In this document: positions 17,046 through 25,295 of the stretch, piece after piece | Numbering within the stretch: the stretch's first letter is position 1 | Layout of the letters: every line of letters starts with the position of its first letter | Source of the DNA: Mesorhizobium sp. L-2-11 | GTDB taxonomy: Bacteria; Pseudomonadota; Alphaproteobacteria; Rhizobiales; Rhizobiaceae | Assembly (NCBI RefSeq): GCF_016756595.1 | Contig: NZ_AP023257.1 | Span: 4,170,001-4,234,000, forward strand | Direction: 5' to 3' | DNA: 64,000 bases | The notes under the pieces: model-generated | The model's database searches: none | What the model saw: the letters and a program-made list of their open reading frames with translations, nothing else | What the model was told of the DNA's origin: nothing | Program-made: the position numbers and the translations under genes

Positions 17046-18761
17046 GTGATCCGGGCCGAACCAGCCGCAGGGAGGGAGCATAGGCTCGCCCCAGAGGTTT
17101 GTCGTGCCCAGCTTGCCCGGATCCTCAACAGCGCGGACTTCGATGCAACCGGTCGCGAGCGCCGCTTCCTCAGCCATGTGGTGGAGGAGACGCTGGCGGG
17201 TCGCGGTGATCGTATCAAGGCCTATTCGATCGCAGTCGAAGTGTTCGGCCGTGACATGTCCTTCGACCCGCAGACGGATCCGATTGTCCGCATCGAGGCT
17301 GGCCACCTCCGGCGCGGGCTCGAGCGATACTACCTGACTGCCGGACACGACGATCCTATTCTCATCACGATCCCGAAAGGCGGTTACGTTCCAACCTTCT
17401 CGCTCCGTTCGCAACCGTTGTTGGCGGACCCACCGACACCCGTTGTTTCTGCCGTTGTCGCTCAACTTCCGGTCCGGCGGTCGCCGTCGCGGCTGCTGCT
17501 GCCGTCTGTCCTTGTGGCCGTTCTCGCGGCCGGCGCATCTGTATTGGCGTGGTGGTGGACCTCCGTCAGAGTGGGCGCGCCGGAAACGCCTCGGGTGCTT
17601 GTGGAGTCGTTTGACGATCTGAACGGCACTCACGCCGCGGCGGCCATCGCGAGTGGATTGAGGCAGGAAGTCGTCAGCCAGCTTTCCAAGTTCAAGGATA
17701 TCGTGGTCGTGGAGTCGGCCGCAAAGGGGGAGGATCCATCGATCTCGCCGGCACGATTTGTCCTGGCCGGAAGCGTGAACCTGTCGACCGATGCCTTCCG
17801 GCTTCGGGTCCGGCTGCTCAACCGGGCGGACAACTCGGTTCTGTGGGCAGAAAGCTATGATGGCGGGCTGAAAGTGGCGCAGCTTATGGACGTCCAGACG
17901 GACATCGCGCGTAATGTGTCATCGAGCCTGGCCCAGGCATATGGCGTCATCTTCCAGGCAGACGCCAATCTCCACGTCGTCAATCCGCCCGACGATTGGG
18001 CCGCCTACTCTTGCACGCTTTCTTTCTACGCATATCGGGTCGGTGTCGATGCAGAAAGCCGGTCATCGGTACGCGCGTGCCTTGAGAAGGCGGTGGACCG
18101 CTTTCCGACCTACGCCACCGCCTGGGGTCTTCTCTCGCTAATCTACATAGATGACTACCGATTCGAGTTTTCAGGCGACCCCGCAGAGTCCGCCGCTGCG
18201 CTCGATCGCGCCTTGGCGGCGGCAAGGCGATCTGTGGGGCTTGATCCTGTCAACATCCGGGGACGCCAGGCGGAAATGGTTGCGCTCTATTTCCACAAGG
18301 AGATCGATGCCGCATTGAAAGTGGGCAAGCAGACTTTGACCATCAACCCGAACGACACCGAGTTTATGGGCGAATATGGAGAGCGCCTGGCGGTTTCTGG
18401 AAATTGGCATGACGGATGCCAGTTGATAGCGGAGGCGCGTCAGAAGAACCCGGGGTCAGGCTACTATGACGTGGATCTGGCCCTTTGCTCCTATTTCAGC
18501 GGGGATTATTCGCAGGCAGCTATGTGGATCAACAAATCGCCATTTCCGTCGAATCCGGTCTATCATTTGCTTGCCGCTGCCGTTTTCGGCGAGGGAGGAT
18601 ACAAAATCGCGGCTGATCGCGAGGTCGCATGGCTGAACCAAAATCAACCTGATTTGGTGAAGAACATGCGCCAGGTGGTTTCGGCGCGGTTGGCCCGTTC
18701 GCAAGATGTCGAGTTTTTCCTCGGCTCGCTAAGGAAAGCGGGCCTTGGCATCGCAGACTGA
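17046..18761 (+). CDS. membrane-anchored DNA-binding/TPR transcriptional regulator
   Basis: This 571-residue protein has a three-part layout. Residues about 15-120 are a DNA-binding-like domain (RRFLSHVVEETLAGRGDRIK, then the wing-like IPKGGYVPTF). One membrane helix follows at about 150-171 (LLLPSVLVAVLAAGASVLAW). The rest is a periplasmic part with an FlgO/adenylate-cyclase-associated-like segment (VLVESFDDLNGTHAAAA, FVLAGSVNLSTDAFRLRVRL) and TPR-like helices. This layout matches CadC/ToxR-type one-component regulators; such proteins are often annotated as adenylate cyclase but no cyclase domain is present. The start is GTG. It is divergent from the envelope block and is followed by motif site (d). 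Confidence 0.82.
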   Translation: MIRAEPAAGREHRLAPEVCRAQLARILNSADFDATGRERRFLSHVVEETLAGRGDRIKAYSIAVEVFGRDMSFDPQTDPIVRIEAGHLRRGLERYYLTAGHDDPILITIPKGGYVPTFSLRSQPLLADPPTPVVSAVVAQLPVRRSPSRLLLPSVLVAVLAAGASVLAWWWTSVRVGAPETPRVLVESFDDLNGTHAAAAIASGLRQEVVSQLSKFKDIVVVESAAKGEDPSISPARFVLAGSVNLSTDAFRLRVRLLNRADNSVLWAESYDGGLKVAQLMDVQTDIARNVSSSLAQAYGVIFQADANLHVVNPPDDWAAYSCTLSFYAYRVGVDAESRSSVRACLEKAVDRFPTYATAWGLLSLIYIDDYRFEFSGDPAESAAALDRALAAARRSVGLDPVNIRGRQAEMVALYFHKEIDAALKVGKQTLTINPNDTEFMGEYGERLAVSGNWHDGCQLIAEARQKNPGSGYYDVDLALCSYFSGDYSQAAMWINKSPFPSNPVYHLLAAAVFGEGGYKIAADREVAWLNQNQPDLVKNMRQVVSARLARSQDVEFFLGSLRKAGLGIAD

Positions 18762-18764
18762 CCA

Positions 18765-18797
18765 TAATTCTGCAGATAGGATCCGACTAATTGTTAC
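18765..18797 (+). promoter_or_regulatory. conserved motif, degenerate site (d)
   Basis: The plus strand reads AATTC, six bases, then TAGGATCCGACTAATTGTTAC. TAGGAT, the following spacing and TAATT match sites (a)-(c) without gaps, while the 3' third has diverged. It begins 4 bp after the stop codon of the intact TPR regulator and has the same orientation as that gene, as site (c) has relative to the truncated regulator. Confidence 0.55.
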
Positions 18798-19232
18798 GCA
18801 CAGAGCTGCCCAACGACTCCGGGTCGTCTCGAGGAAGCTCAAGCAGTCCGGCGGCTTATGGCGGCGGTCCCCGGGGGCGACTCAGAAATCAGCGGCGCCC
18901 GCCCCTCACCTGCCCGGCGGCGAAGCCGGCGTCATCAAAAAAATGAGATGTGGATGGACGAAAGTGTTCGTTCGAATGATGCTATTGCGTTGTCTTGAGC
19001 GCATGTTCTGCTCAGCCAGCACTGCGCCTCCTCTTAAGCCCGCTGGCGGTCAAGGCCCGGCGGCCTGCTGATAGTCCTCCCTCATAGGGCTGCCGGGCCG
19101 CTCGAACTTGCTCAATGGAAGGCGCGGACTTCCAGGATGATCCGGACTAGAACCGACCAGCGCACCAGAGGCATCATCTTGGCGAGGTGCTGCATCATTG
19201 AACACCGCTGAAGAGTGAGTAGCTGACAACGC

Positions 19233-19270
19233 AAAAAAGCCCCGCCGCTCCATTTGCGAAGCGGCGGGGC
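19233..19270 (-). terminator. intrinsic terminator on the minus strand
   Basis: An 11-bp perfect GC-rich stem (GCCCCGCCGCT paired with AGCGGCGGGGC) with a 10-base loop is followed on the minus strand by six T residues. No annotated gene ends here on that strand, so it may end a small RNA or an unrecognised short gene transcribed from about 19270-19450. Confidence 0.65.
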
Positions 19271-19477
19271 CCCCCACTCGCCCCCATTGATGCCCATGCA
19301 ATTGCAGTGCCAGACGTGTTGACCCATTGCGGCGCACCTTGATGCCAGGACGGCCCGTTCACAGTTGAAGAAGGGCTATCGAGCGGGTCGATGGAGTCTC
19401 AACTTTTTGCATCAAAAGCCTTCCCGCCGGAACGCTTGCTCGTCTGAAGGGTTGGTTGAGATGCAGGAGATGCAGGC

Positions 19478-19702
19478 GTGGCCAGGAAGCTGTCAATCGC
19501 CGAAACTTTGCGACGAACCTCTGACCAACTGAAGAGGATCCGGAAACACGTCGCTAACGGCGGTCATGTGGACCAGATGCAAGAGGTCGACGCCTTGGTG
19601 GGCCTCGCCAAAGAAGTGGCCGACCGGCAGCTGGCCGGGTTTGAAGGCCTGGCAGATGAAAACGATGGCTCTGTCCAAGACGACGAGGATGCAAAGCACT
19701 GA
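19478..19702 (+). CDS. small hypothetical protein
   Basis: This 74-residue frame starts at GTG with AGGAG about 8 bases upstream. The product is charged and helical (TLRRTSDQLKRIRKHVANGG, then VGLAKEVADRQLAGFEGL) and ends in an acidic tail. It has no signal peptide or membrane segment. I do not recognise a family; coding is plausible but unproven. Confidence 0.42.
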   Translation: MARKLSIAETLRRTSDQLKRIRKHVANGGHVDQMQEVDALVGLAKEVADRQLAGFEGLADENDGSVQDDEDAKH

Positions 19703-20323
19703 GCGTTGTCGATCGACCGGCTCGTGACATTCCGCGATAACGGAATTACTTGATTTGCCAAAATCGGTACTATGAAACGCGGCGGACCCCCCAATCCGCC
19801 TGGCCGGCGCCGTCAAGCGTTCTTACCCCACGCCCCCCAAGCGGCGCCGGCCGCTCGGCTGCACACCCTCGTGTCAGGAGCATGGTCAGGCCCGAGGGCA
19901 TGCTTTTGCGCAACATGCATTGGACCAACAGACGCACGGGTTTGATAGGTTTTTTCCGCAACTTGCGGCGATCTGTAAATGTGCCACGCAATCGGCAGAT
20001 TTCCGTCGCTCTCGGCGGCCTTCGATACCCGATCTGCGATATCGCAGCGGATAATGGGATCGTCCGCTATATGATCCATTGGATTCTGCTTGAAAGACAT
20101 CTCGGCCCCCGCGCTTGGCGCTGAGAATGCTCAACGGATACCGCTTTGAACAGTCGTCAAATGACGACAACAGACGAATTTATGCGCCATCCCACGAAGG
20201 CACTTTGGCGTAGTCGCATGGAGCGTAACAAAAGCTTGTAGCCGGGAACAACCACTCGACGAGTCGCGTTTGTTGCGAAGGCCCGCTTCCTTTGCACGGG
20301 CAGCGAGCCTCGAAGGTTCGCAA
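19703..20323. other. 621-bp region without a convincing gene
   Basis: The longest frame is a 95-codon minus-strand ORF at 19813-20100 with partly plausible composition (DHIADDPIIRCDIADRVSKA) but no clear ribosome site and no family I know. I see no terminator, repeat or mobile element here. Confidence 0.4.
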
Positions 20324-20557
20324 ATGCCGCACCGGCGTTTCAGTCGCACCCGCCTCAGCCCTCACGATTTGGCTATTTGCGAACGCGTGTACGATCAGGT
20401 TTGCGCAGATGAACACATCGACCCTTTGAGCCGGGATGCCGAAGCCTTGGCGGTGATGATTGTCGCAGTCTTCCGAAACATTACCACCAATGAGCGCGAA
20501 CTGCTGGAGGAGGTCACGTCGCTTCGTCGTTCAATGGGCGCAGAAAAGGCGCGCTAG
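20324..20557 (+). CDS. small conserved hypothetical protein
   Basis: This 77-residue protein starts at the ATG giving MPHRRFSRTRLS and contains HDLAICERVYDQVCADEHID, DAEALAVMIVAVFRNI and ERELLEEV. The pattern is like small soluble rhizobial proteins of unknown function. It precedes the zinc-ribbon gene on the same strand by about 120 bp. Function is unknown. Confidence 0.58.
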   Translation: MPHRRFSRTRLSPHDLAICERVYDQVCADEHIDPLSRDAEALAVMIVAVFRNITTNERELLEEVTSLRRSMGAEKAR

Positions 20558-20675
20558 CTTGGCGGCATTCCGATGCGAATCGTTCTAGTCCCGCTTTGGC
20601 ACAGCCGGATTGGCATCTTAATTGCTTTTTGCCTTCCGCGAGAGTGTAGCCACAGCGCTTTCGAAGGAGATGGAA

Positions 20676-20879
20676 ATGGGTTTAGCCGAAGACCTCACTG
20701 ATGTTGCCCTCACATTCGCTTGTCCGGATTGCTCCTATCCGGCGGTAAGGAAGGGCTCTGCGCTGAAAACGATCGCCCACTTCAGATGTGACGGGTGCAA
20801 CGCCAAGGTGCGGATCACTTATCCGCAGAAACTGGCGATCTTCGAAAAGCACAAGCTATTGACCTCGCATGGGGCATAA
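20676..20879 (+). CDS. small zinc-ribbon-like protein
   Basis: This 67-residue protein has two Cys-x-x-Cys pairs, ACPDCSY near residue 16 and CDGCNAKV near residue 42, suggesting a single treble-clef or zinc-ribbon fold. I chose the ATG at 20676 because AAGGAG lies 7 bases upstream; an ATG two codons earlier touches that ribosome site. Many Rhizobiales carry such short two-CxxC proteins, probably nucleic-acid or redox related; the role is unknown. Confidence 0.62.
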   Translation: MGLAEDLTDVALTFACPDCSYPAVRKGSALKTIAHFRCDGCNAKVRITYPQKLAIFEKHKLLTSHGA

Positions 20880-21222
20880 CGGTAACTCAACGCTGCTCAT
20901 GCGGTTAAGAGCCAGGTTCGATTTCCGCGTGATTCCAAAGGGTTTTGGCGAATTGATGAATTGATTTGGACGATCACGGGGGCTGCGATCGCCCGGAAAC
21001 AACTTGGCCGAGCATGGCTGCGCCATGAAACAGATTTGACGGACGCCGGATGCCATGATTGAACCGCAGCTCTCGTCGCCTGTAAGTCGGATGAGGTAAA
21101 CTTGCGCTACCTCCAATCGTATTCAACTCCAGGTGGTTTGAATTTGATCGCAACAGTCTGAAGGCGGACCGTTTGGTGAAACAAACTCCTAGGTTTCAGG
21201 ATCGGAGCACGAAGCCGACGCG
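20880..21222. other. 343-bp intergenic region
   Basis: No gene is seen. A short perfect hairpin (CATGGC, TGC loop, GCCATG) lies at 21013-21027 without a T-run. The right end carries the untranslated leader of the following membrane-protein gene. Confidence 0.35.
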
Positions 21223-22473
21223 ATGACCACGGCAATTGAGGACATGTTTCGGCCGCTTGCCTTAACCGCGCGGTTGCTCGTCCAGTGCTGGCCGCAGCTG
21301 TTGCTTGTCGGCTGCCTGGGTATGATCGCTCGTGGTCTGCTGCTTCAGGGCGCAGTGACGATCGGCCTGCAATTCCCGCTGGGCGGAATGGTCATGCTGT
21401 CGCTGGTGGTCCTCGCCAAGCTGACGGTGCTGGTCATGATGTTCGTGCTGCTCCGGCCGCATATGCCGGCGGTGGCGGCACTGAGGCAAAAAGCCAAAAA
21501 GGCGATGGACGAAACAAAGCGCGAGCCGGTCCTGGCGATTACCGCCGCTGCGATCCTGCCGTTCTTCGCCTATTATGCCGCCTGGGGTTTTCTTGGCGAT
21601 ACGGTTCGCGAATATTCGCGCATGGCGCTCGCTCAGGCCGATTTCGGCAAGAGCGTCGACATCTTCGCCATTCTTCAGTCAAGCGGCGTGGCACTGTCGA
21701 TCGTCATATGCTGGCTGGTGCGCTTTGCCGCCAAGCGACTGAATGCGGGCGCCTCCCACCCCTACTGGCGGCTGCTGATCGTGGCGACGGACGCGACCTG
21801 GGTCTTCATCGGCCTTTATGCGCTCGGCGTATGGAAGGACCAGTTCATCCGCTGGCTTGGCGCAGGCGCCGCCCTGCAACAACTCAGCCTCGATTTGCTT
21901 GCGCCGGTAAGTCAGGCGGCCGCGGCCGGCCAGTTCGTTCCCGTGGAGTTCCAGCCGCTTCCCTTCGGCGAGCAGCTTCAGAATCTGTTCTTTTTCGCGT
22001 TGCTGCCGATTGTCTGGCTGGTGATGGCGGCGATCATCAACGGCTATGAGCTTGCGGCGCCGGCCGCTTCCGGTCCTGCGCCATCGCGAGCAACCTCCTG
22101 GCAGAAGTGGCTGAAGGATTTCGCGTCTCACTTCGTTGGCGGTTACCGCAGCCGCTATTCGCCAGTCTGGACTTGCCTCAAGCTGACGCTCAGTGCCGGC
22201 CTGGCCACGCTTGTCACCTTCGTCATCGCCTATCAGGCCATCTCCTGGGCCGGTGCCTGGACGTGGTATGGACTGACGAGGCTGATCGGAGCGCATGATC
22301 TCGGGACCTGGCAGATCTTCGCCGATGCCATTAGCCTGTTCATCGGCAGCCCAAGCGAACTCGACGGTGGAATCCTGCTCGACGCGGTCCGAGTCGCGCT
22401 GCTTGCAGCCGTGCTCGAGACCGCGGTCGCCATGGCTGGCGCAGCAACTGGCGTCAGGTCCGCGGCTCGCTGA
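21223..22473 (+). CDS. multi-spanning membrane protein, unknown function
   Basis: This 416-residue protein has roughly eight hydrophobic segments, including LLLVGCLGMIARGLLLQGAV, VMLSLVVLAKLTVLVMMFVL, ILPFFAYYAAWGFLG and LVTFVIAYQAISWAGAW. I do not recognise the family. It converges with three minus-strand genes for small exported proteins and overlaps the end of the nearest by 20 bp. The pairing suggests a functional set, but co-regulation is not evident because transcription is convergent. Confidence 0.72.
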   Translation: MTTAIEDMFRPLALTARLLVQCWPQLLLVGCLGMIARGLLLQGAVTIGLQFPLGGMVMLSLVVLAKLTVLVMMFVLLRPHMPAVAALRQKAKKAMDETKREPVLAITAAAILPFFAYYAAWGFLGDTVREYSRMALAQADFGKSVDIFAILQSSGVALSIVICWLVRFAAKRLNAGASHPYWRLLIVATDATWVFIGLYALGVWKDQFIRWLGAGAALQQLSLDLLAPVSQAAAAGQFVPVEFQPLPFGEQLQNLFFFALLPIVWLVMAAIINGYELAAPAASGPAPSRATSWQKWLKDFASHFVGGYRSRYSPVWTCLKLTLSAGLATLVTFVIAYQAISWAGAWTWYGLTRLIGAHDLGTWQIFADAISLFIGSPSELDGGILLDAVRVALLAAVLETAVAMAGAATGVRSAAR

Positions 22474-23014
22474 CGCTGAGATGACTCGGCAGCGCCGAGT
22501 AGAGGGCGATCGACAGCGTGAGGCCGCTCGCCGCAGGTGGGATCGAAAAGCTGGCGGCCATCCGTGCCGGTTTGCCGGGCTCCGACGCGGCGAATGCCCT
22601 GCCGCCGCACAGGGACCGTTGCTCGGCCTCCGGATATTGCTTCCTGACCACCGGATCGGCAAACAGGGTTGGCCGCCATTCGCGACCGCTCCCATCGGAA
22701 AGCCGCACCTGGCAAGGAACCGAGCCGAGCGCTTTCGGGTCAGCAGCGAGAGCTTCAAATTCGGCAAGCACGACGGCGCTTCCCGCGCTGCCTGCCAGTC
22801 TGGTGAAGCGTGTCACGGTCCAGCTGGCGCCGGCATAATCGATCGGCTCTCCCAAGCTCGTAGATAGCGGCTGGCGCAGATGTTGAGTGCGCCAGTCCTT
22901 GATGCTTCCCCACGTCTGCACGGCCAGCGCGGCAGGCAGTGCGACCACCAGCGCCGTCATGCTCAGCCAGTAGCCTCGCCGCGTTGACGTCACCTTTGCG
23001 GGAGAACCGTCCAT
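22454..23014 (-). CDS. membrane-anchored hypothetical protein, third of three
   Basis: This 186-residue protein has one N-terminal membrane helix (GYWLSMTALVVALPAALAVQ) and a periplasmic domain of about 145 residues starting near YAGASWTVTRFTRLAG, probably an immunoglobulin-like beta-sandwich similar to DUF4352-type domains (inference). It overlaps the preceding gene by 25 bp. The ATG at 23014 gives a standard type II anchor; the much longer upstream frame is a shadow of the previous genes. Confidence 0.68.
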   Translation of the reverse strand: MDGSPAKVTSTRRGYWLSMTALVVALPAALAVQTWGSIKDWRTQHLRQPLSTSLGEPIDYAGASWTVTRFTRLAGSAGSAVVLAEFEALAADPKALGSVPCQVRLSDGSGREWRPTLFADPVVRKQYPEAEQRSLCGGRAFAASEPGKPARMAASFSIPPAASGLTLSIALYSALPSHLSVSEPRT

Positions 23015-23583
23015 GGCGGCCTTTCTTCGTTGCAGCGTATGGTGATCGCCGGCTCGATGTCTTCGTCGGAAACATTCGTGGCGATGCGGATCTCGTCGTC
23101 GAGCGGCAGCAATTTTGTGGGTGCGACCACGACGCTCCCGCCGGCGACGGCATCCTCCGGCACTTCGAACACCAGAAGGACCCGGCGTGGCAGCCCGGGC
23201 TGGTAGACATCGCCGGGCATCATTTCGATCGTCGCCCACAGGCGGTCGGTCAGGACATAACGGACGCCGCTGCGGCTCAGCCACTCGCCCGATGTGAGAC
23301 CCAGGGTCTCGAATTTCGCCTCGGCCTCGCCTTCGACCACAACCCATACGCCGGAACTCGTGTAGGTCTTTGACTTGCCGAAGGTCTCGACGTTGAGAAC
23401 ACGCGCCACCCTGGCGCTGTCCAGCGAAAGCGCGAAGGCGCGGGCCTCCACACGCTTGTTCATGCCGCCCGAAGCGACTATCGGCGATGTAATGTCGCTG
23501 TACAGCGGACGCGTATGCTGCATGCCGTAGAGCACGGCGGCAGCCAACAGCAGCGCCAGCGCCGAACGCAGCATGCGCATCAT
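22990..23583 (-). CDS. exported hypothetical protein, second of three
   Basis: This 197-residue protein has an N-terminal signal or anchor (LRSALALLLAAAVLYGMQ). The periplasmic domain contains SGVWVVVEGEAEAKFETLGL and RRVLLVFEVPEDAVAG, the same kind of beta-rich layout as its neighbours. It overlaps the preceding gene by 4 nt (ATGA), which shows translational coupling. Function is unknown. Confidence 0.7.
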   Translation of the reverse strand: MMRMLRSALALLLAAAVLYGMQHTRPLYSDITSPIVASGGMNKRVEARAFALSLDSARVARVLNVETFGKSKTYTSSGVWVVVEGEAEAKFETLGLTSGEWLSRSGVRYVLTDRLWATIEMMPGDVYQPGLPRRVLLVFEVPEDAVAGGSVVVAPTKLLPLDDEIRIATNVSDEDIEPAITIRCNEERPPWTVLPQR

Positions 23584-24161
23584 GGCGCCCTCTCCACCGG
23601 CAGATCGACCGTCGCAACGGGATCACGTTCGAACCACCCGCCTGCGCCGTAGACATTGTCGCGCAACTTGTAGATCTGGCCGGTGACGGTGATCGTCACC
23701 TTGTCGGGCACGGGCACACCGGCCGGCCACTCCCAGGCCATGGTCAGGCGTTCCGGCATGTTGGGATTGAAATATCCCGCCAGATACTTGTCGCGATCAA
23801 GATAAACCGTTGGCATCGGCAGCTTTTGCGCCGGCGCGCTGAGCCTGACGACGCGATGGAGCACGTTGTTAGGGGTGGCGGAACGGTTCACCACATCCAT
23901 ATCCACCATCACAAGCTGCACGGGCCGCGATGGCGGAACGCCTGTCGGCGGCACGGTTCCGAAACGTGCCGTTCGCAAGGTCACAAACCAGCGACCGGCA
24001 TCGATTTGCTGGCCCGCCTGTACAACCGGCACCTTTGGCGGATGGGCAGCTTCGTAGAGCGTCATCGAAAACGAGATTGCCGATGCGGCCAGCCCGCCAA
24101 GGCCTGCGATCAGAAAAGCATACAGCCTTTGCCGTATTGTCGTCCGTGTCGGTTGTGTCAT
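23580..24161 (-). CDS. membrane-anchored hypothetical protein, first of three
   Basis: This 193-residue protein has one N-terminal membrane helix (AFLIAGLGGLAASAISFSMT) and a periplasmic part with WFVTLRTARFG, VQLVMVDMDVVNRSATPNNV and KVTITVTGQIYKLRDN. It resembles its two downstream neighbours in layout, so the three may be ancient paralogs. It heads a tightly overlapping minus-strand operon. Confidence 0.7.
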   Translation of the reverse strand: MTQPTRTTIRQRLYAFLIAGLGGLAASAISFSMTLYEAAHPPKVPVVQAGQQIDAGRWFVTLRTARFGTVPPTGVPPSRPVQLVMVDMDVVNRSATPNNVLHRVVRLSAPAQKLPMPTVYLDRDKYLAGYFNPNMPERLTMAWEWPAGVPVPDKVTITVTGQIYKLRDNVYGAGGWFERDPVATVDLPVERAP

Positions 24162-24442
24162 GCGCCGTGCGGTATGCGATGGTCCTCGGGCCAGCCTTAT
24201 ACGATGCGAGAATGATTTTGTTACAACAGCAGCGCAGGCATCTCTGGTCCAAGGGGTTCAGTGCCGGGACGACAGCCGCGCAATCCGGCTCCTTGGTGGC
24301 TCGCCGGTCAGTGATCATTATCCGCTCCTGCCGCCAAGTGCGGCATTGACCCGAATATCAAGTCCGGATGGCCCGCCCAAACCACTCGGCCGCAAACCAT
24401 TCGAAGAGGCGCCGGGCTCGGCTCGACGCCCCGTCTGCTTCC

Positions 24443-24799
24443 TCACTTCTGCGACCACACAGCCAACTCGTAGCCGTCCGGATCGGAGAAGTGGAAGCGG
24501 CGGCCGCCCGGGAAGGAATAGGCGGGTTTGACGATCTTTCCGCCGGCTTCCTCGACATGGCGCTGGGTCTCGTCGAGCTTGTCGGCATAAAGGATCACCA
24601 GCGGCCCGCCTGCCGCCCTGCTGTGGCCACCGAGAGCGAAGCCGCCGGTCAGGCGGCCGTCGTTGAACTCGCAATAGTTCGGCCCGTAGTCCTTGAAGGA
24701 CCAGCCGAAGGCCTTTCCATAGAAGTCGCGCGAGCGCGCGATGTCGCCGACCGAAAACTCGATATAATCGATGCGCTTGTCGTTGCTGGAATTGGCCAT
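24443..24799 (-). CDS. VOC-family (glyoxalase/bleomycin-resistance-like) protein
   Basis: This 118-residue protein has a single vicinal-oxygen-chelate domain: IDYIEFSVGDIARSRDFYGK at the start, then YCEFNDGRLTGGFALG and FHFSDPDGYELAVWSQK at the end. Such proteins bind a metal and act on varied small substrates; this one cannot be assigned. It lies 29 bp after the SRPBCC gene on the same strand, and an AraC regulator precedes both. Confidence 0.88.
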   Translation of the reverse strand: MANSSNDKRIDYIEFSVGDIARSRDFYGKAFGWSFKDYGPNYCEFNDGRLTGGFALGGHSRAAGGPLVILYADKLDETQRHVEEAGGKIVKPAYSFPGGRRFHFSDPDGYELAVWSQK

Positions 24800-24828
24800 G
24801 ATCTTCTCCTTTCGCGGTTTTTGGATGC

Positions 24829-25227
24829 TCAGCGTTCGAGCATTGCCTTCAGGGTGTTGAGGTCGCGCTGCACGGCCTCGGCGTCGGCAGCGAATATCTC
24901 CTGCGTCATGTCCGGCGTCCTCAACAGCACGAACATGACCTCCGCGCCGGTCCCGTTAGGAACCACGCGCACCGCATTGCGGGTTTCCTTGTCCTCGGCA
25001 AAGACGATGTGATCAAGGACGCCGTATTCGTTCGGCCGGGAGAAGCGGATGCGGATGGGCCGGCCGTTGGGGTCCTCCGCAGTCCATTCCTCGCCCGATT
25101 TTTCGAAGCGCCTGCCGAGGCCTGCCGCCCAGCGCTGGAAATTCTCAGGGATGGAGGCGAAGTCATAAACTTCGCGCCAGTCCCGGTCGATGGACACGGT
25201 GATGATGCGGGATTTGTAGATGGTCAT
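24829..25227 (-). CDS. SRPBCC/polyketide-cyclase-like protein
   Basis: This 132-residue protein looks like an SRPBCC (START/Bet v1-like) domain: MTIYKSRIITVSIDRDWREV, YDFASIPENFQRWAAGL and NAVRVVPNGTGAEVMFVLLR, with a C-terminal helix. These proteins bind hydrophobic ligands. It is flanked by an AraC-type regulator upstream and the VOC gene downstream, which suggests a small inducible module of unknown substrate. Confidence 0.82.
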   Translation of the reverse strand: MTIYKSRIITVSIDRDWREVYDFASIPENFQRWAAGLGRRFEKSGEEWTAEDPNGRPIRIRFSRPNEYGVLDHIVFAEDKETRNAVRVVPNGTGAEVMFVLLRTPDMTQEIFAADAEAVQRDLNTLKAMLER

Positions 25228-25295
25228 GTCTGCCTCCTTTCAACGAAGGCAGACTAGGCCGAGTTGGCGGTGGCATATTGAACGAAACGGTCAGC

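Larger units (their letters stand above)
18762..19477. other. 716-bp gene-poor region after the regulator
   Basis: I see no credible coding frame. The region starts with motif site (d) at 18765-18797 and contains a strong minus-strand intrinsic terminator at 19233-19270. The stretch 18798-19230 shows nothing recognisable. The absence of an operon after the motif copy contrasts with the other three copies. Confidence 0.5.

Noticed and set aside
17046..18761. adenylate cyclase function for the TPR regulator
   Set aside because: No class III cyclase catalytic domain is present; only a cyclase-associated-like segment and TPR helices are visible.
19112..19327. 71-codon minus-strand ORF covering the terminator
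   Set aside because: It reads straight through a strong terminator hairpin, so it is unlikely to be translated as shown.
19813..20100. 95-codon minus-strand ORF
   Set aside because: Composition is partly plausible but there is no family match I can recall and no clear ribosome site.
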